DNA of 64,000 nt from Pseudideonella sakaiensis (lineage in GTDB: Bacteria > Pseudomonadota > Gammaproteobacteria > Burkholderiales > Burkholderiaceae_C): NCBI RefSeq assembly GCF_001293525.1, contig NZ_BBYR01000032.1, positions 62,001-126,000 on the forward strand, in the 5' to 3' direction. The first letter of the stretch is position 1. The number at the start of each line of letters is the position of its first letter. Positions 42,172 to 51,702 of the stretch are shown here, one piece after another. Under the pieces are notes generated by a model that searched no databases, was not told where the DNA came from, and was given only the letters and a program-made list of their open reading frames with translations. The position numbers and the translations under genes are program-made.

Positions 42172-43161
42172 TCAGGCCGCATCGGCCGCGGCGGCCGGCG
42201 GCGTGCCGCGCACCGCGGCCACGCGGCGCGCGGCGTCGCGCACCTGCTCGCGCAGCCAGCGCATCGCGGCCGAGGCGTGGGTCAGGTCGTGCCAGAGCTG
42301 GTAGTAGGTCAGGGGCGGGAAGGGCACGGGGCAGCGGACGATGCGCACCGGCAGCGCGTCGACGTAGCGCGAGCAGAACTGGCGGCCGGTGGTCAGCACC
42401 AGCAGGCTCTGTGCCACCATCTGCGGGATCAGGCCGAAGTGGGCGCTGCGCACCACGATGTCGCGCTGCAGCCCCAGGCTGGTGAGGTGCTCGTCGATCA
42501 CGCCGATCGCGCCGCGGTGCGTCGGCGACGGCGCGATGTGCTCGCAGCCGAGGTAGCGCTCCACCGACCAGGCGCGGGTGCCCGCGCTGCGCACCACCGG
42601 GTGGTCGGCCGCGACCAGGCAGACCACCTCGTCGCTGATCAGCCGGCCCAGGTGCAGCTCCTCGGGCGGCGAGAGCCAGTTGCCGATCACCAGGTCGACC
42701 TCGCCGGTGGCCAGGCTGCGCCGCACGTCGAACTCGCCGGACAGCGGCGTCAGCTCCAGCCGCACGCGCGGCGCCTGCTGCTTCAGGCCGGCGACCAGCG
42801 CGGGCAGGAACAGCGGGTCCAGGTAGTCGCTCGCGGCGATCCGGAAGGTCAGCTCGGCCGACAGCGGCTCGAACTGGCCGCTGCGCGCCCGCGGGCTGAA
42901 CAGCCGGTCCGCCTCCTGCAGCAGCGCGGCGGCCGGGCCCACCAATTGCAAGGCCCGCGCGGTGGGCGCCATGCCCTGGCCGCTGCGCACCAGCAACGGG
43001 TCCCCCGTCAGCGCGCGCAGCCGCTTGAGCTGGGCGCTCACGGCCGGCTGCGTGCTGTTCAGGTTCAGCGCGGCCTTGGAGACGCTGCGTTCGGTGATCA
43101 AGGTGTGCAGGACCCGGATGAGACGAAGCTCGATGGTGTCGAAATCGGCCGCGTGCATCAT
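42172..43161 (-). CDS. LysR-family regulator of the purine genes
   Basis: 329 residues. The helix-turn-helix reads FDTIELRLIRVLHTLITERS and KAALNLNSTQPAVSAQLKRL. The effector domain opens ELTFRIAASDYLDPLFLPAL. The ATG at 43161 (with a second ATG in the next codon) gives the normal LysR start; the open frame upstream enters the divergent xdhA gene. It heads the minus-strand guaD-transporter unit and faces xdhA across 121 bp. It is the likely regulator of both directions. The gap contains ATAC-N17-GTAT (near 43176-43200), a possible but weak site. Confidence 0.88.
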   Translation of the reverse strand: MMHAADFDTIELRLIRVLHTLITERSVSKAALNLNSTQPAVSAQLKRLRALTGDPLLVRSGQGMAPTARALQLVGPAAALLQEADRLFSPRARSGQFEPLSAELTFRIAASDYLDPLFLPALVAGLKQQAPRVRLELTPLSGEFDVRRSLATGEVDLVIGNWLSPPEELHLGRLISDEVVCLVAADHPVVRSAGTRAWSVERYLGCEHIAPSPTHRGAIGVIDEHLTSLGLQRDIVVRSAHFGLIPQMVAQSLLVLTTGRQFCSRYVDALPVRIVRCPVPFPPLTYYQLWHDLTHASAAMRWLREQVRDAARRVAAVRGTPPAAAADAA

Positions 43162-43282
43162 ACGAGCCAGTCTATACCGAACATCAGGCATCGCGTATGC
43201 TGAACCGGCCTCGCGGCAGTAGCCTGCCCGGAACCCCAGACAAACCCCAGGGCCGTCCCGCCGGCCCTCCCCCCGAGCCGAC

Positions 43283-44824
43283 ATGAACACCACCGTCGTC
43301 CGCTTCTACCACCGTGGCGCCGTCGTCGAGGTCGAGGCCGCGCCGACCCGCTCGGTGCTCGACTGGCTGCGCGAGGACGCGCGCTGCACCGGCACCAAGG
43401 AAGGCTGCAACGAGGGTGACTGCGGCGCCTGCACCGTGGTGATCGGCGAGCGGCCCGCGCCGGGCGAGGAGGGCGGGCGCGACGTGGTGCGCGGCCTCCG
43501 GCTGAACACCGTCAACGCCTGCATCCAGTTCCTGCCGACGCTGCACGGCAAGGCCCTGTTCACCGTCGAGGACCTGCAGGGCCTGGCGGCGGGGCCGGCC
43601 GGCGCCGCGGCCGCGCCGTCCGCCGAGCCGCCACTGCACCCGGTGCAGCAGGCGATGGTGGAGTGCCACGGCTCGCAGTGCGGCTTCTGCACGCCCGGCT
43701 TCGTGATGTCGCTGTTCGAGAGCTACGAGCGCCACGGCGCCTGCGGCGCGCGTCCCTCGCGCCAGCAGCTGGCCGACGAGCTCTCCGGCAACCTGTGCCG
43801 CTGCACCGGCTACCGGCCGATCCTGGATGCCGGCCAGCGGATGTTCGAGCTGCCGCCGGTCCGGCTCGACACCGCGCCGGTGCTGCAGGCCCTGCAGGAC
43901 ATCGGCGCGCCGGCGCCGGCCGCCGACGCCGGCTGGTTCGCGCCGCGCACGCTGGACGAGCTGGCGCGGCGGCGTGTCGAGCATCCCGAGGCCACGGTGC
44001 TGGCCGGCTCGACCGACGTCGGCCTGTGGGTGACCAAGCAGTTCCGGCCGCTGAAGGGCCTGATCTACCTCGGCGACGTGGCCGAGCTGCGCCGCATCGA
44101 GCCGACGCCCGACGGCGGCCTGCGCATCGGCGCCGGCGCCTCGCTGGAGGACGCGTGGCGCGCGCTCGCGCAGCGCGAGCCGGCGCTGACCGATGTCTGG
44201 CTGCGCTTCGCGTCACCGCCGGTGCGCCATGCCGGCACGCTGGGCGGCAACGTCGCCAACGGCTCGCCAATCGGCGATGCGCCGCCGGTGCTGATGGCGC
44301 TCGGGGCCGCGGTGCAACTGCGCCAGGGCACGCGCCAGCGCACGCTGCCGCTCGAGGACTTCTACCTCGACTACATGAAGAACGCACTCGAGCCGGGCGA
44401 GTTCGTCGAGGCCCTGCTCGTGCCGCCGGCGCCCGCCGGGGCCGTGACGCGGGCCTACAAGATCAGCAAGCGCTTCGACTGCGACATCTCCGCCGTCTGC
44501 GCCGGCCTGCGGCTGGTGCTCGACGGCGGCGTGGTGCGCGAGGCCCGGCTGGCCTTCGGCGGCATGGCGGCCACGGTGCGGCGCGCCACCGGCGCCGAGG
44601 CGGCGCTGCTCGGCCAGCCGTGGACGCAGGCCGCCGTCGCGGCCGCGCAGGCGGCGCTGGCGGCCGACTTCACGCCGCTGTCGGACATGCGGGCCAGCGC
44701 GGCCTACCGCCGGCAGGTGGCCCAGAATCTCCTGCAGCGCTTCTGGCTGGAGACGCGGCCGGACGCGCCGCTCGCGCCGGCACGGACCAGCGTGTTCAGC
44801 GTGATGCCGCACGTGGCGGCCTGA
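43283..44824 (+). CDS. xdhA: Xanthine dehydrogenase small subunit (2Fe-2S and FAD)
   Basis: 513 residues. N-terminal ferredoxin-like cluster CTGTKEGCNEGDCGACTVV (about residues 37-55), then a second 2Fe-2S domain with SQCGFCTPGFVMSLFE and NLCRCTGYRPILD, then the FAD domain with VLAGSTDVGLWVTKQFRPLK and LGGNVANGSPIGDAPPVL. This is the complete XdhA layout. It passes electrons from the molybdenum subunit to NAD+. It diverges from the LysR gene and is followed after 15 bp by xdhB. Confidence 0.92.
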   Translation: MNTTVVRFYHRGAVVEVEAAPTRSVLDWLREDARCTGTKEGCNEGDCGACTVVIGERPAPGEEGGRDVVRGLRLNTVNACIQFLPTLHGKALFTVEDLQGLAAGPAGAAAAPSAEPPLHPVQQAMVECHGSQCGFCTPGFVMSLFESYERHGACGARPSRQQLADELSGNLCRCTGYRPILDAGQRMFELPPVRLDTAPVLQALQDIGAPAPAADAGWFAPRTLDELARRRVEHPEATVLAGSTDVGLWVTKQFRPLKGLIYLGDVAELRRIEPTPDGGLRIGAGASLEDAWRALAQREPALTDVWLRFASPPVRHAGTLGGNVANGSPIGDAPPVLMALGAAVQLRQGTRQRTLPLEDFYLDYMKNALEPGEFVEALLVPPAPAGAVTRAYKISKRFDCDISAVCAGLRLVLDGGVVREARLAFGGMAATVRRATGAEAALLGQPWTQAAVAAAQAALAADFTPLSDMRASAAYRRQVAQNLLQRFWLETRPDAPLAPARTSVFSVMPHVAA

Positions 44825-44839
44825 GCGAAGGACCGGACC

Positions 44840-47320
44840 ATGAACAAGCCCCTCGACCCCGCGCTGCTGCAGCCCGGCCAGGCCTTCGCCGACTGGCAGG
44901 CCAACCGCGCGAGCCGCATCGACCCGGCCGCCGAGGCCACCGCCCAGGACGCCGGCCGGCGCGTCGGCGTCAGCCGCCCGCACGAATCGGCCCACCTGCA
45001 CGTGGCCGGCGCCGCGCCCTACATCGACGACCTGCCCGAGCTGGCCGGCACGCTGCACGCGGCGCTCGGCCTGTCGCCGGTCGCGCACGGCCGCGTCACC
45101 GGGCTCGACCTGGCGGCGGTGCGCGCGGTGCCGGGCGTCGTCGCGGTGCTGACCGCGGCGGACATCCCCGGCGTCAACGACTGCGGCTCGATCGTGCACG
45201 ACGAGCCCATCCTGGCCGAGCTCGTCACCGGGCCGGACGGCGCGGTCTGCGGCGGCGAGCTGCGCTACCTCGGCCAGCCGGTGTTCGCGGTGATCGCCCG
45301 CAGCCGCGAGGCCGCGCGCCGCGCCGCGGCGCTGGCGAAGCAGGCGATCCGCTGCGAGCCGCTGCCGCCGGTGCTGAGCCCGCGCGAGGCGCATGCGCGC
45401 GGCCAGTACGTGCTGCCGCCGATGCACCTGACGCGCACCCAGGCGCCGGCCGACGGCGAGGCCGCGCTGGCCGCGGTGCGCGCCGCGCTGGCCGCCGCGC
45501 CGCACCGGCTGACGACCGCGCTGGAGGTCGGCGGCCAGGAGCAGTTCTACCTCGAGGGCCAGATCAGCTACGCGATCCCGCGCGAGGACCGCGGCATCCA
45601 GCTGCACTGCTCGACCCAGCACCCGACCGAGATGCAGCACCTGGTCGCCCACGCGCTCGGCCTGGCCTCGCACCGCGTGCAGGTGGAGTGCCGGCGCATG
45701 GGCGGTGGCTTCGGCGGCAAGGAGTCGCAGTCGGCGCCCTTCGCCTGCATCGCCGCGGTGGCGGCCGCGAAGCTGCAGCGCCCGGTGAAGCTGCGGCTGG
45801 ACCGCGACGACGACTTCCTGATCACCGGCCGGCGCCACTGCTTCAGCTACGACATCGACGTCGGCTACGACGACGAGGGCCGCGTGCTCGCCAGCGAGGT
45901 GAGCATGATCTCGCGCGCCGGCCACTCGGCCGACCTGTCCGCACCGGTGATGACGCGCGCGCTGTGCCACTACGACAACGCCTACTGGCTGCCCGAGGTG
46001 GCGATGCACGGCTACTGCGCGAAGACGAACACGCAGAGCAACACCGCCTTCCGCGGCTTCGGCGGCCCGCAGGGCGCGATCGCGATCGAGAACGTGATGG
46101 ACAGCATCGCGCGCCGCCTCGGCAAGGATCCGCTCGAGGTGCGCCGCGTCAACTTCTACGGCCGCACCGAGCGCAACGTCACGCCCTACACGCAGGTTGT
46201 GAGCGACAACGTGATCCACGGGCTCGTCGACGAGCTCGCCGCGAGCAGCGGCTACGCGGCGCGGCGCGCCGAGATCGCCGCGTGGAACGCCGACAGCCCG
46301 GTGCTCAAGCGCGGCCTGGCGCTGACGCCGGTGAAGTTCGGCATCTCCTTCAACGTGAAGCACTTCAACCAGGCCGGTGCGCTGGTGCACGTCTACGCCG
46401 ACGGCTCGATCCTGGTGAACCACGGCGGCACCGAGATGGGCCAGGGCCTGAACACCAAGGTCGCGCAGGTGGTGGCGCACGAGCTCGGCGTCGACTTCGG
46501 GCGCGTGCGGGTCACGGCCACCGACACCCAGAAGGTGGCCAACACCTCGGCCACCGCGGCGTCGACCGGCAGCGACCTGAACGGCAAGGCGGCGCAGGAC
46601 GCCGCGCGCCAGATCCGCGAGCGCCTCGCGCCGCTGGCCGCCGCGCGCCTCGGCGTGGAGCCGTCCGCGCTGGTGTTCGCGAACGACCGCGTGCAGGCCG
46701 GCACGGCCTCGATGGGCTTCGCCGAGCTGGTCGCGGCGGCCTACGTCGAGCGCATCCAGCTGTGGAGCGACGGCTTCTATGCCACGCCGGGCCTGAGCTG
46801 GAACCGCGAGACCCTGCGCGGCCGGCCCTTCTACTACTTCGCCTACGGCGCCGCCTGCAGCGAGGTGGTGGTGGACACGCTGACCGGCGAGTGGAAGCTG
46901 CTGCGTGCCGACGTGCTGCACGACGTCGGCCGCTCGCTGAACCCGGCGGTCGACATCGGCCAGGTCGAGGGCGCCTTCATCCAGGGCATGGGCTGGCTGA
47001 CGATGGAGGAGCTGGTCTGGCACCCGACCACCGGCAAGCTGATGACCCACGCGCCCAGCACCTACAAGATCCCGACCGCCAACGACTGCCCGCCGGTGTT
47101 CGACGTGCGGCTGTTCCAGGGCGAGAACGTCGAGGACAGCATCCACCGCAGCAAGGCCGTCGGCGAGCCGCCGCTGCTGCTGCCCTTCTCGGTCTTCTTC
47201 GCGATCCGGGATGCCGTGTCCGCGGCGGGCGGCCACCGCGTCGACCCGCCGCTGAGCGCGCCGGCGACCAGCGAGGCCATCCTGCGCGCCCTCACGGCGG
47301 TGCAGGCCGGCGCGGCCTGA
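44840..47320 (+). CDS. xdhB: Xanthine dehydrogenase large subunit (molybdopterin)
   Basis: 826-residue molybdenum-cofactor subunit that oxidises hypoxanthine and xanthine to urate. Cofactor contacts: RRMGGGFGGKESQ, NTAFRGFGGPQGAI, GGTEMGQGLNTKVAQ and SKAVGEPPLLLPFSVFFA, with the base Glu in GEPP. The N-terminal 70 residues form a linker before the usual SRPHESAHLHVAGAAPYIDD start of the family. Full length, no disruptions. A 70-bp gap separates it from xdhC. Confidence 0.92.
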   Translation: MNKPLDPALLQPGQAFADWQANRASRIDPAAEATAQDAGRRVGVSRPHESAHLHVAGAAPYIDDLPELAGTLHAALGLSPVAHGRVTGLDLAAVRAVPGVVAVLTAADIPGVNDCGSIVHDEPILAELVTGPDGAVCGGELRYLGQPVFAVIARSREAARRAAALAKQAIRCEPLPPVLSPREAHARGQYVLPPMHLTRTQAPADGEAALAAVRAALAAAPHRLTTALEVGGQEQFYLEGQISYAIPREDRGIQLHCSTQHPTEMQHLVAHALGLASHRVQVECRRMGGGFGGKESQSAPFACIAAVAAAKLQRPVKLRLDRDDDFLITGRRHCFSYDIDVGYDDEGRVLASEVSMISRAGHSADLSAPVMTRALCHYDNAYWLPEVAMHGYCAKTNTQSNTAFRGFGGPQGAIAIENVMDSIARRLGKDPLEVRRVNFYGRTERNVTPYTQVVSDNVIHGLVDELAASSGYAARRAEIAAWNADSPVLKRGLALTPVKFGISFNVKHFNQAGALVHVYADGSILVNHGGTEMGQGLNTKVAQVVAHELGVDFGRVRVTATDTQKVANTSATAASTGSDLNGKAAQDAARQIRERLAPLAAARLGVEPSALVFANDRVQAGTASMGFAELVAAAYVERIQLWSDGFYATPGLSWNRETLRGRPFYYFAYGAACSEVVVDTLTGEWKLLRADVLHDVGRSLNPAVDIGQVEGAFIQGMGWLTMEELVWHPTTGKLMTHAPSTYKIPTANDCPPVFDVRLFQGENVEDSIHRSKAVGEPPLLLPFSVFFAIRDAVSAAGGHRVDPPLSAPATSEAILRALTAVQAGAA

Positions 47321-47390
47321 CGGGGCAGCGCCCGAGCCCCGGCCCGCTTCGCCGCCCCGCCTGCCGGACCGCCTGCCGGACCGCCCGAGC

Positions 47391-48224
47391 ATGGACGCCC
47401 TGCGCCGCACCGCCGAGGCCTGGCTGGCCGCCGGCCGCCCCGCCGTGCTCGTCGAGGTGAGCGCGGCCCAGGGCTCGGTGCCGCGCGGCGCTGGCACCCG
47501 CATGCTGGTCGCGGCGGCGGACGCGCCCGACGGCGGCCTGGCCGGCACGATCGGCGGCGGCCACCTCGAGCTGAAGGCGATCGCGCAGGCGCGCGAGCGG
47601 CTCGCGCGCGGCGACACCGCGCCGGCCTCGGTGCACGTCCCGCTCGGGCCGGCGCTCGGCCAGTGCTGCGGCGGCGCCGTCACGCTGGCCTTCGCGCCGC
47701 TCGACGCGGCGGCGCTGGTGCGCTGGCCGCGCGCGGCGCCCTGGTTCCACCTGCAGCTCTACGGCGCCGGCCACGTCGGCCGCGCGATCGTGCAGGCGCT
47801 GGCGCCGCTGCCGCTGCGCATCGACTGGATCGACGAGCGCGAGGACGAGTTCGCGCGCCACGCCGCACCGGTGGCGGGCGCCGCGGAGCTGCGACGGGTC
47901 TGCGTCGACGCGGTCGAGGCCGAGGTCCGGCTCGCGCCGCCGGGCGCGGCCTACCTCGTGCTGACCCACGAGCACGACCTCGACCTGCGCATCACCGAGG
48001 CCATCCTGCGCCGCGGCGACTTCGCCTACCTGGGCCTGATCGGCTCGAAGACCAAGCGCGCCCGCTTCGTGCACCGCTTCGAGGCGCGCGGTGTCGATCC
48101 CGCCGCGATCGACCGGCTGACCTGCCCGATCGGCGTGCCCGGCATCGCGGGCCAGGAGCCCGAGGTGATCGCGCTCGCGGTCGCGGCGCAGCTGCTGCAG
48201 CGCTGCGCCCCGGGCCGGCGCTGA
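47391..48224 (+). CDS. xdhC: Xanthine dehydrogenase accessory protein XdhC
   Basis: 277 residues. XdhC binds molybdopterin, promotes its sulfuration and hands it to XdhB. Signature blocks are VLVEVSAAQGSVPRGAGTRM, GGLAGTIGGGHLELKAI, GPALGQCCGGAVTLAF and the Rossmann part LYGAGHVGRAIVQALAPLPL, with LIGSKTKRARFVHRF near the end. Third gene of the xdh operon, as in most proteobacteria. Confidence 0.9.
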   Translation: MDALRRTAEAWLAAGRPAVLVEVSAAQGSVPRGAGTRMLVAAADAPDGGLAGTIGGGHLELKAIAQARERLARGDTAPASVHVPLGPALGQCCGGAVTLAFAPLDAAALVRWPRAAPWFHLQLYGAGHVGRAIVQALAPLPLRIDWIDEREDEFARHAAPVAGAAELRRVCVDAVEAEVRLAPPGAAYLVLTHEHDLDLRITEAILRRGDFAYLGLIGSKTKRARFVHRFEARGVDPAAIDRLTCPIGVPGIAGQEPEVIALAVAAQLLQRCAPGRR

Positions 48225-48261
48225 CGGGGAGGCCGCGCGCCCGCGGCCTTAGGATCGCGCC

Positions 48262-48585
48262 ATGCCCGACATCACCCTGATCGAAGCCGATGGACGCGAA
48301 CACGCCTTCGAGGCGCCGGACGGCGTCTCGCTGATGCACGCGGCCGTCGGCTGGGGCGTGGACGGCCTGGTCGGCGAGTGCGGCGGCGGCCTGCGCTGCG
48401 CGACCTGCCACGTCGTGGTCGACCCGGCCTGGCAGGAACGCGTCGGCCCGCCCACCGCCGGCGAGGCCGCGATGCTGGCCTTCACCGCCTGCCCCGCCGA
48501 ACCGGGCAGCCGGCTGGCCTGCCAGGTCCGGCTCGGGCCGGCGCTGCAGGGGCTGGTGGTGCGGCTGCCGGCGTCGCAGTACTGA
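48262..48585 (+). CDS. 2Fe-2S ferredoxin
   Basis: 107-residue adrenodoxin/vertebrate-type ferredoxin. Ligands: GECGGGLRCATCHVVVDPAW (C-x5-C-x2-C) and the distal Cys in ACPAEPGSRLACQVRL. The N-terminus ITLIEADGREHAFEAPDGVS is the usual beta-grasp start. It is 37 bp behind xdhC and may be co-transcribed, but such ferredoxins more often serve oxygenases or P450s. Its electron partner is not evident. Confidence 0.85.
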   Translation: MPDITLIEADGREHAFEAPDGVSLMHAAVGWGVDGLVGECGGGLRCATCHVVVDPAWQERVGPPTAGEAAMLAFTACPAEPGSRLACQVRLGPALQGLVVRLPASQY

Positions 48586-48649
48586 CCGTCCTGCGGCCGG
48601 GTGCGCGCGGCGCGCCGGCGCGGGTGTGCGCGAGGGCTTGCCGCCGCGC

Positions 48650-49615
48650 TCAGGACGACAGGCGGTGCACGTGAACGCGCGTCTCGCGCAGCACTAGCGC
48701 GCCGCGGCTGCTGCGCAGCGCCGCGCGCACCGAGCGGCCGCCCGGCTCGATGCGCAGGTCGAGCTGCATCGGCGTCGTTCCATCGAGGCCGCCGGCCGCC
48801 CGCAGCCCTTCCATCACCTCGGCCTCGTCGAAGCCCAGCTCCGCGCCGCGGCGCTGGCCGTCGCGTCCCGTCCAGGCCAGCGTGACGGACTGCGGCGGGG
48901 CCCGCAGGCCGCGCGGCGTCGACGCCGCTGCGGCGGATGCCGGCGCCTGCGTTCCCACCGGCGCTGCCTCCACCTCGCCGTTCCAGCAGCGCAGCACGAT
49001 CCGCGTGACCACCACGCCGGCCCCGTGCGCGCTGGGCTGCCAGGGGTGCCGGCGATGCCGCCGCAGCGCGGTCTCGATCGACGCGGCTTCTCGCAGGGCC
49101 CCGGGGGGCGTCGAGGCGCTTGCCAGCGTGCGGGCGACGTGGGTCGCGCGCGTGATCGCCGGGTTGTCCAGCACCTGGGTCCAGGGCAGGTCGACCTGCC
49201 GCGCCCGCCAGGTCGCGACCTCGCGGGTCCAGGCGCGTGCGGCCACCCACAGCGCCACGGCGCCTCCCGGCGCGACGCCGGCGATGAGGCTGTCCCAGGG
49301 CAGCCGCCGGTCGCTGCCGGGCTCGGTGCAGCCGCGCGCCAGCAGCGCGTCGAGCGCGGCGGTCGGCAGCGGAAACTGGCCGGCGTAGAAGCGGTCCTCG
49401 GCGAAGGAGAACCAGGCAAGCCGCAGCGCCGTCGGCGTCTCCTTCGCGGTCGGCCCGACCAGGTGGGTGGCACTGCGCCGCCCCCAGCCGTTGTGCAGCA
49501 GGCGGTGGGCCGGCAGCGGCAGCGCGCCCCCCGGCCCCAGGAGCTGGCCGTCGATCAGGAAGGCGGGCGCCTCGGCCGGCGCGCAGCTGCTCACGGTCCA
49601 GGCGTGCAGGGCCAT
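48650..49615 (-). CDS. DUF2931-like protein beside the phospholipase effector
   Basis: 321 residues. ALRLAWFSFAEDRFYAGQFP and SLIAGVAPGGAVALWVAARA resemble the DUF2931 pattern (a W-x-S-aromatic block, then aPGG-V-lW). DUF2931 genes commonly neighbour DUF2235 effectors. The C-terminal half is a separate strand-rich segment, VVTRIVLRCWNGEVEAAPVG to the end. It lies 3 bp downstream of the DUF2235 gene, so the two are co-expressed. Immunity or chaperone is likely, but no clear signal peptide or lipobox is seen, which argues against the usual lipoprotein immunity type. Confidence 0.55.
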   Translation of the reverse strand: MALHAWTVSSCAPAEAPAFLIDGQLLGPGGALPLPAHRLLHNGWGRRSATHLVGPTAKETPTALRLAWFSFAEDRFYAGQFPLPTAALDALLARGCTEPGSDRRLPWDSLIAGVAPGGAVALWVAARAWTREVATWRARQVDLPWTQVLDNPAITRATHVARTLASASTPPGALREAASIETALRRHRRHPWQPSAHGAGVVVTRIVLRCWNGEVEAAPVGTQAPASAAAASTPRGLRAPPQSVTLAWTGRDGQRRGAELGFDEAEVMEGLRAAGGLDGTTPMQLDLRIEPGGRSVRAALRSSRGALVLRETRVHVHRLSS

Positions 49616-49618
49616 TGC

Positions 49619-51229
49619 TCAGCCCGGCAGGATGCGCCGCTCGCGCCAGCCGACGACCGCGCTGACACTGAACCGCGGGTGCATCGCACCATAGCTCGCC
49701 GCCACGCCGTACAGCGAGGAGAAGTGCAGATGGTCGTGGCGCAGGGCCTTGAGCCAGTCCGGGTCCCCGGCCGGTGCATGGCCGAACCAGGCGTCGGGGG
49801 CGTGGCAGCGTCCGTCCGCGATGGCCGCGCGGATCTCCTGCTCGGCGGTCTGCAGCGCGGCGGGTATCGGATGCTGGGCCTCGACCGCGCCGGTGAACGC
49901 GAGCCCGGCGTCGCGGGCGTACTCGGCCATGAGGTGCAGCGGTATGCGCGCGTACAGGTCGGAGATCGGCCCGCGCGTGCCGAAGATCTGGAACTCCATG
50001 TCGCAGCGCAGCTCGCTCTCGGTGAACCAGCCCGCATCGATCAGCCAGTCCCACTCGCGCTGGAGCGCGCGGCGGGCCAGCGGGATCGGGATCGGCACCC
50101 CGGTGACCAGGTCGACGTCGAACAGCTGCACGTCCGTCTCCGAGCAGCCCGGCGCATAGCCCCCGCCGACGTCGGAGTGGACGCCGGGCAGGAACAGTTC
50201 GCGGCCCGAGCCGGCGCTGTCGATGTTCGTCAGGCTGAAGTTCGCGCGGTGCTCCTCCGCGGCCGCGAGCTGGACCACGGTGTCGGCGTGCCGGATCGCG
50301 TCCAGCGACAGCTCCCAGGTGTCGTTCGCATGCGCGGCGCCGAAGGCCGCCACGGTGTCGTACAGCCCGCAGAACTTCACCGCGACCTCGCCGACGGTGT
50401 AGCCCTCGGCCTGCAGGCAGGGCTGGATGGCGCTGCGCGCATCGACCAGGGCGACGTGGATGAAGTGCCTCGCGGACGCGGCGCCGCGGCTGAAGCCGAG
50501 GCTGTCCAGGTGGATGCACTCGATCACGGTGTCCGTCGAGCCGGCGGCGGCGCGGATGCGCTCCAGCAGTGCGTCGCGTGCCGCCGCGACCTTGGCCTTC
50601 AGGCCGGCCGTGCCGACGCCCGTGGCCTGCGCCAGCGGTACGTCCGCGCCGCCGGTGACGGTGCCGACGCCTTCGGTGTAGATCGACGCGTGCTCGTCGT
50701 AGGACGGGTCGGCCTCGAACTGGGCCCACTCCAGCCGGGCCACGTTCGTGTAGCCGGCCGAGTAGCTGGTTCCGGGGCCGTTGCCCGCGCTCACGTTGTC
50801 CCGGTTGTTGCCGGTGCCGTCGAAGAACAGCGAGTAGCGCAGGCGGATGCGCGGCGGGCCTTCCTCCTGGCAGGGGCACTCCTTCACCGGATCGATCGGA
50901 TCGGTGTCCCCGGGGTCGTCCTCGGCCGGCTCGCCCGCGTCGCTCGGCAGCGTGGACACGAGGCAGTGGCGGCAGGCCGGGTCGTGGTGCACGTGCCCCG
51001 GCCAACCGCAGGAGGGAAAGGGCCGCGAGCCGTCGCGGTGGTGGGCCAGGATGTCTTCGTACAGCGCGCACCAGTGGTCGCGCAGGGCCTGCTGGGCGGG
51101 ATCGTCGGCCGACAGCGGCACGCGTGCGCCGCTGGCGTCGAACAGGCCCGGCTCGCCCTGGTGGGCGCAGTAGAAGACATCGTCGGCCTGGCCGCAGGCC
51201 GTGCTGTCGAGGGGCAGCGAGATCGACAT
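49619..51229 (-). CDS. DUF2235 phospholipase-like protein (Tle1-type T6SS effector candidate)
   Basis: 536 residues. The alpha/beta-hydrolase core has the DUF2235 marks: YSLFFDGTGNNRDN (about 132-145), GFSRGAASARHF with nucleophile Ser247 in GxSxG, CGLYDTVAAFG (Asp291), and LPGVHSDVGGGYAPG (His351, Asp353). In type VI secretion, Tle1 proteins of this family hydrolyse phospholipids of rival cells. The first 95 residues carry several Cys and His (CGWPGHVHHDPACRHC) and may be a metal-binding loading domain. The ATG at 51229 is preferred because further upstream the frame overlaps the preceding gene. No VgrG, Hcp or PAAR gene is in view. Confidence 0.75.
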   Translation of the reverse strand: MSISLPLDSTACGQADDVFYCAHQGEPGLFDASGARVPLSADDPAQQALRDHWCALYEDILAHHRDGSRPFPSCGWPGHVHHDPACRHCLVSTLPSDAGEPAEDDPGDTDPIDPVKECPCQEEGPPRIRLRYSLFFDGTGNNRDNVSAGNGPGTSYSAGYTNVARLEWAQFEADPSYDEHASIYTEGVGTVTGGADVPLAQATGVGTAGLKAKVAAARDALLERIRAAAGSTDTVIECIHLDSLGFSRGAASARHFIHVALVDARSAIQPCLQAEGYTVGEVAVKFCGLYDTVAAFGAAHANDTWELSLDAIRHADTVVQLAAAEEHRANFSLTNIDSAGSGRELFLPGVHSDVGGGYAPGCSETDVQLFDVDLVTGVPIPIPLARRALQREWDWLIDAGWFTESELRCDMEFQIFGTRGPISDLYARIPLHLMAEYARDAGLAFTGAVEAQHPIPAALQTAEQEIRAAIADGRCHAPDAWFGHAPAGDPDWLKALRHDHLHFSSLYGVAASYGAMHPRFSVSAVVGWRERRILPG

Positions 51230-51239
51230 TCGCCGGCCC

Positions 51240-51584
51240 TCAGGGCCGCCGGCCGGCGAAGGCGGCCCCTTCTTCGAGCGCGCGCAGGTTCTGGGTCGGC
51301 GCATGGCCCGAGGCGAGCGTGCGCCGGGCCCACGGCAGGCGCTGCGAGAAGCCGAAGCCGAGCACGCAGGCGACGTCGACCCAGCGTTCGAGCTCGCTCC
51401 GGCTGCGCAGCCCGGCCGCCCGCGCCACCTCGACCTCGGCGCGCATCGGCCCGGCCAGCTCGGCGATGTCGGCCGGCTTCAAGCCGGCATGGCGCGCCTG
51501 GGCGCGACGGGCGAGGTGGCGGGCGAAGGCCTCGAGCCGCTGCTGTCGCAGCCGGTCCAACTGGGCGTGGTCGAAGTGCAGCAT
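51240..51584 (-). CDS. T6SS-associated accessory protein candidate
   Basis: 114-residue helical protein: LDRLRQQRLEAFARHLARRA, then a middle RSRSELERWVDVACVLGFGF and PWARRTLASGHAP. I recall short proteins of this shape (RL...F...; E-L-x-R-W-x-D-x-A..LG-x-x-F) next to type VI effector genes, but cannot name a family. It is first in the three-gene unit, 10 bp before the DUF2235 gene, and may act as a loading adaptor. It diverges from the LuxR gene across 118 bp. Confidence 0.6.
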   Translation of the reverse strand: MLHFDHAQLDRLRQQRLEAFARHLARRAQARHAGLKPADIAELAGPMRAEVEVARAAGLRSRSELERWVDVACVLGFGFSQRLPWARRTLASGHAPTQNLRALEEGAAFAGRRP

Positions 51585-51702
51585 GGTGGGGCGACTGTCG
51601 GTCGCCGGCTGCGGCGGCGCATCCGCGCCGGTACCCAGGAATTTCCGCCAGATGACCTAATTCCGGGTCGACGGCGCGCCGGGCCGCAGGCATCATCCGC
51701 GC

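Noticed and set aside
42144-42182. Guanine deaminase starting 39 bp further upstream
   Set aside because: That start would overlap the LysR gene by 11 bp; the later ATG gives a normal length and a clean gap.
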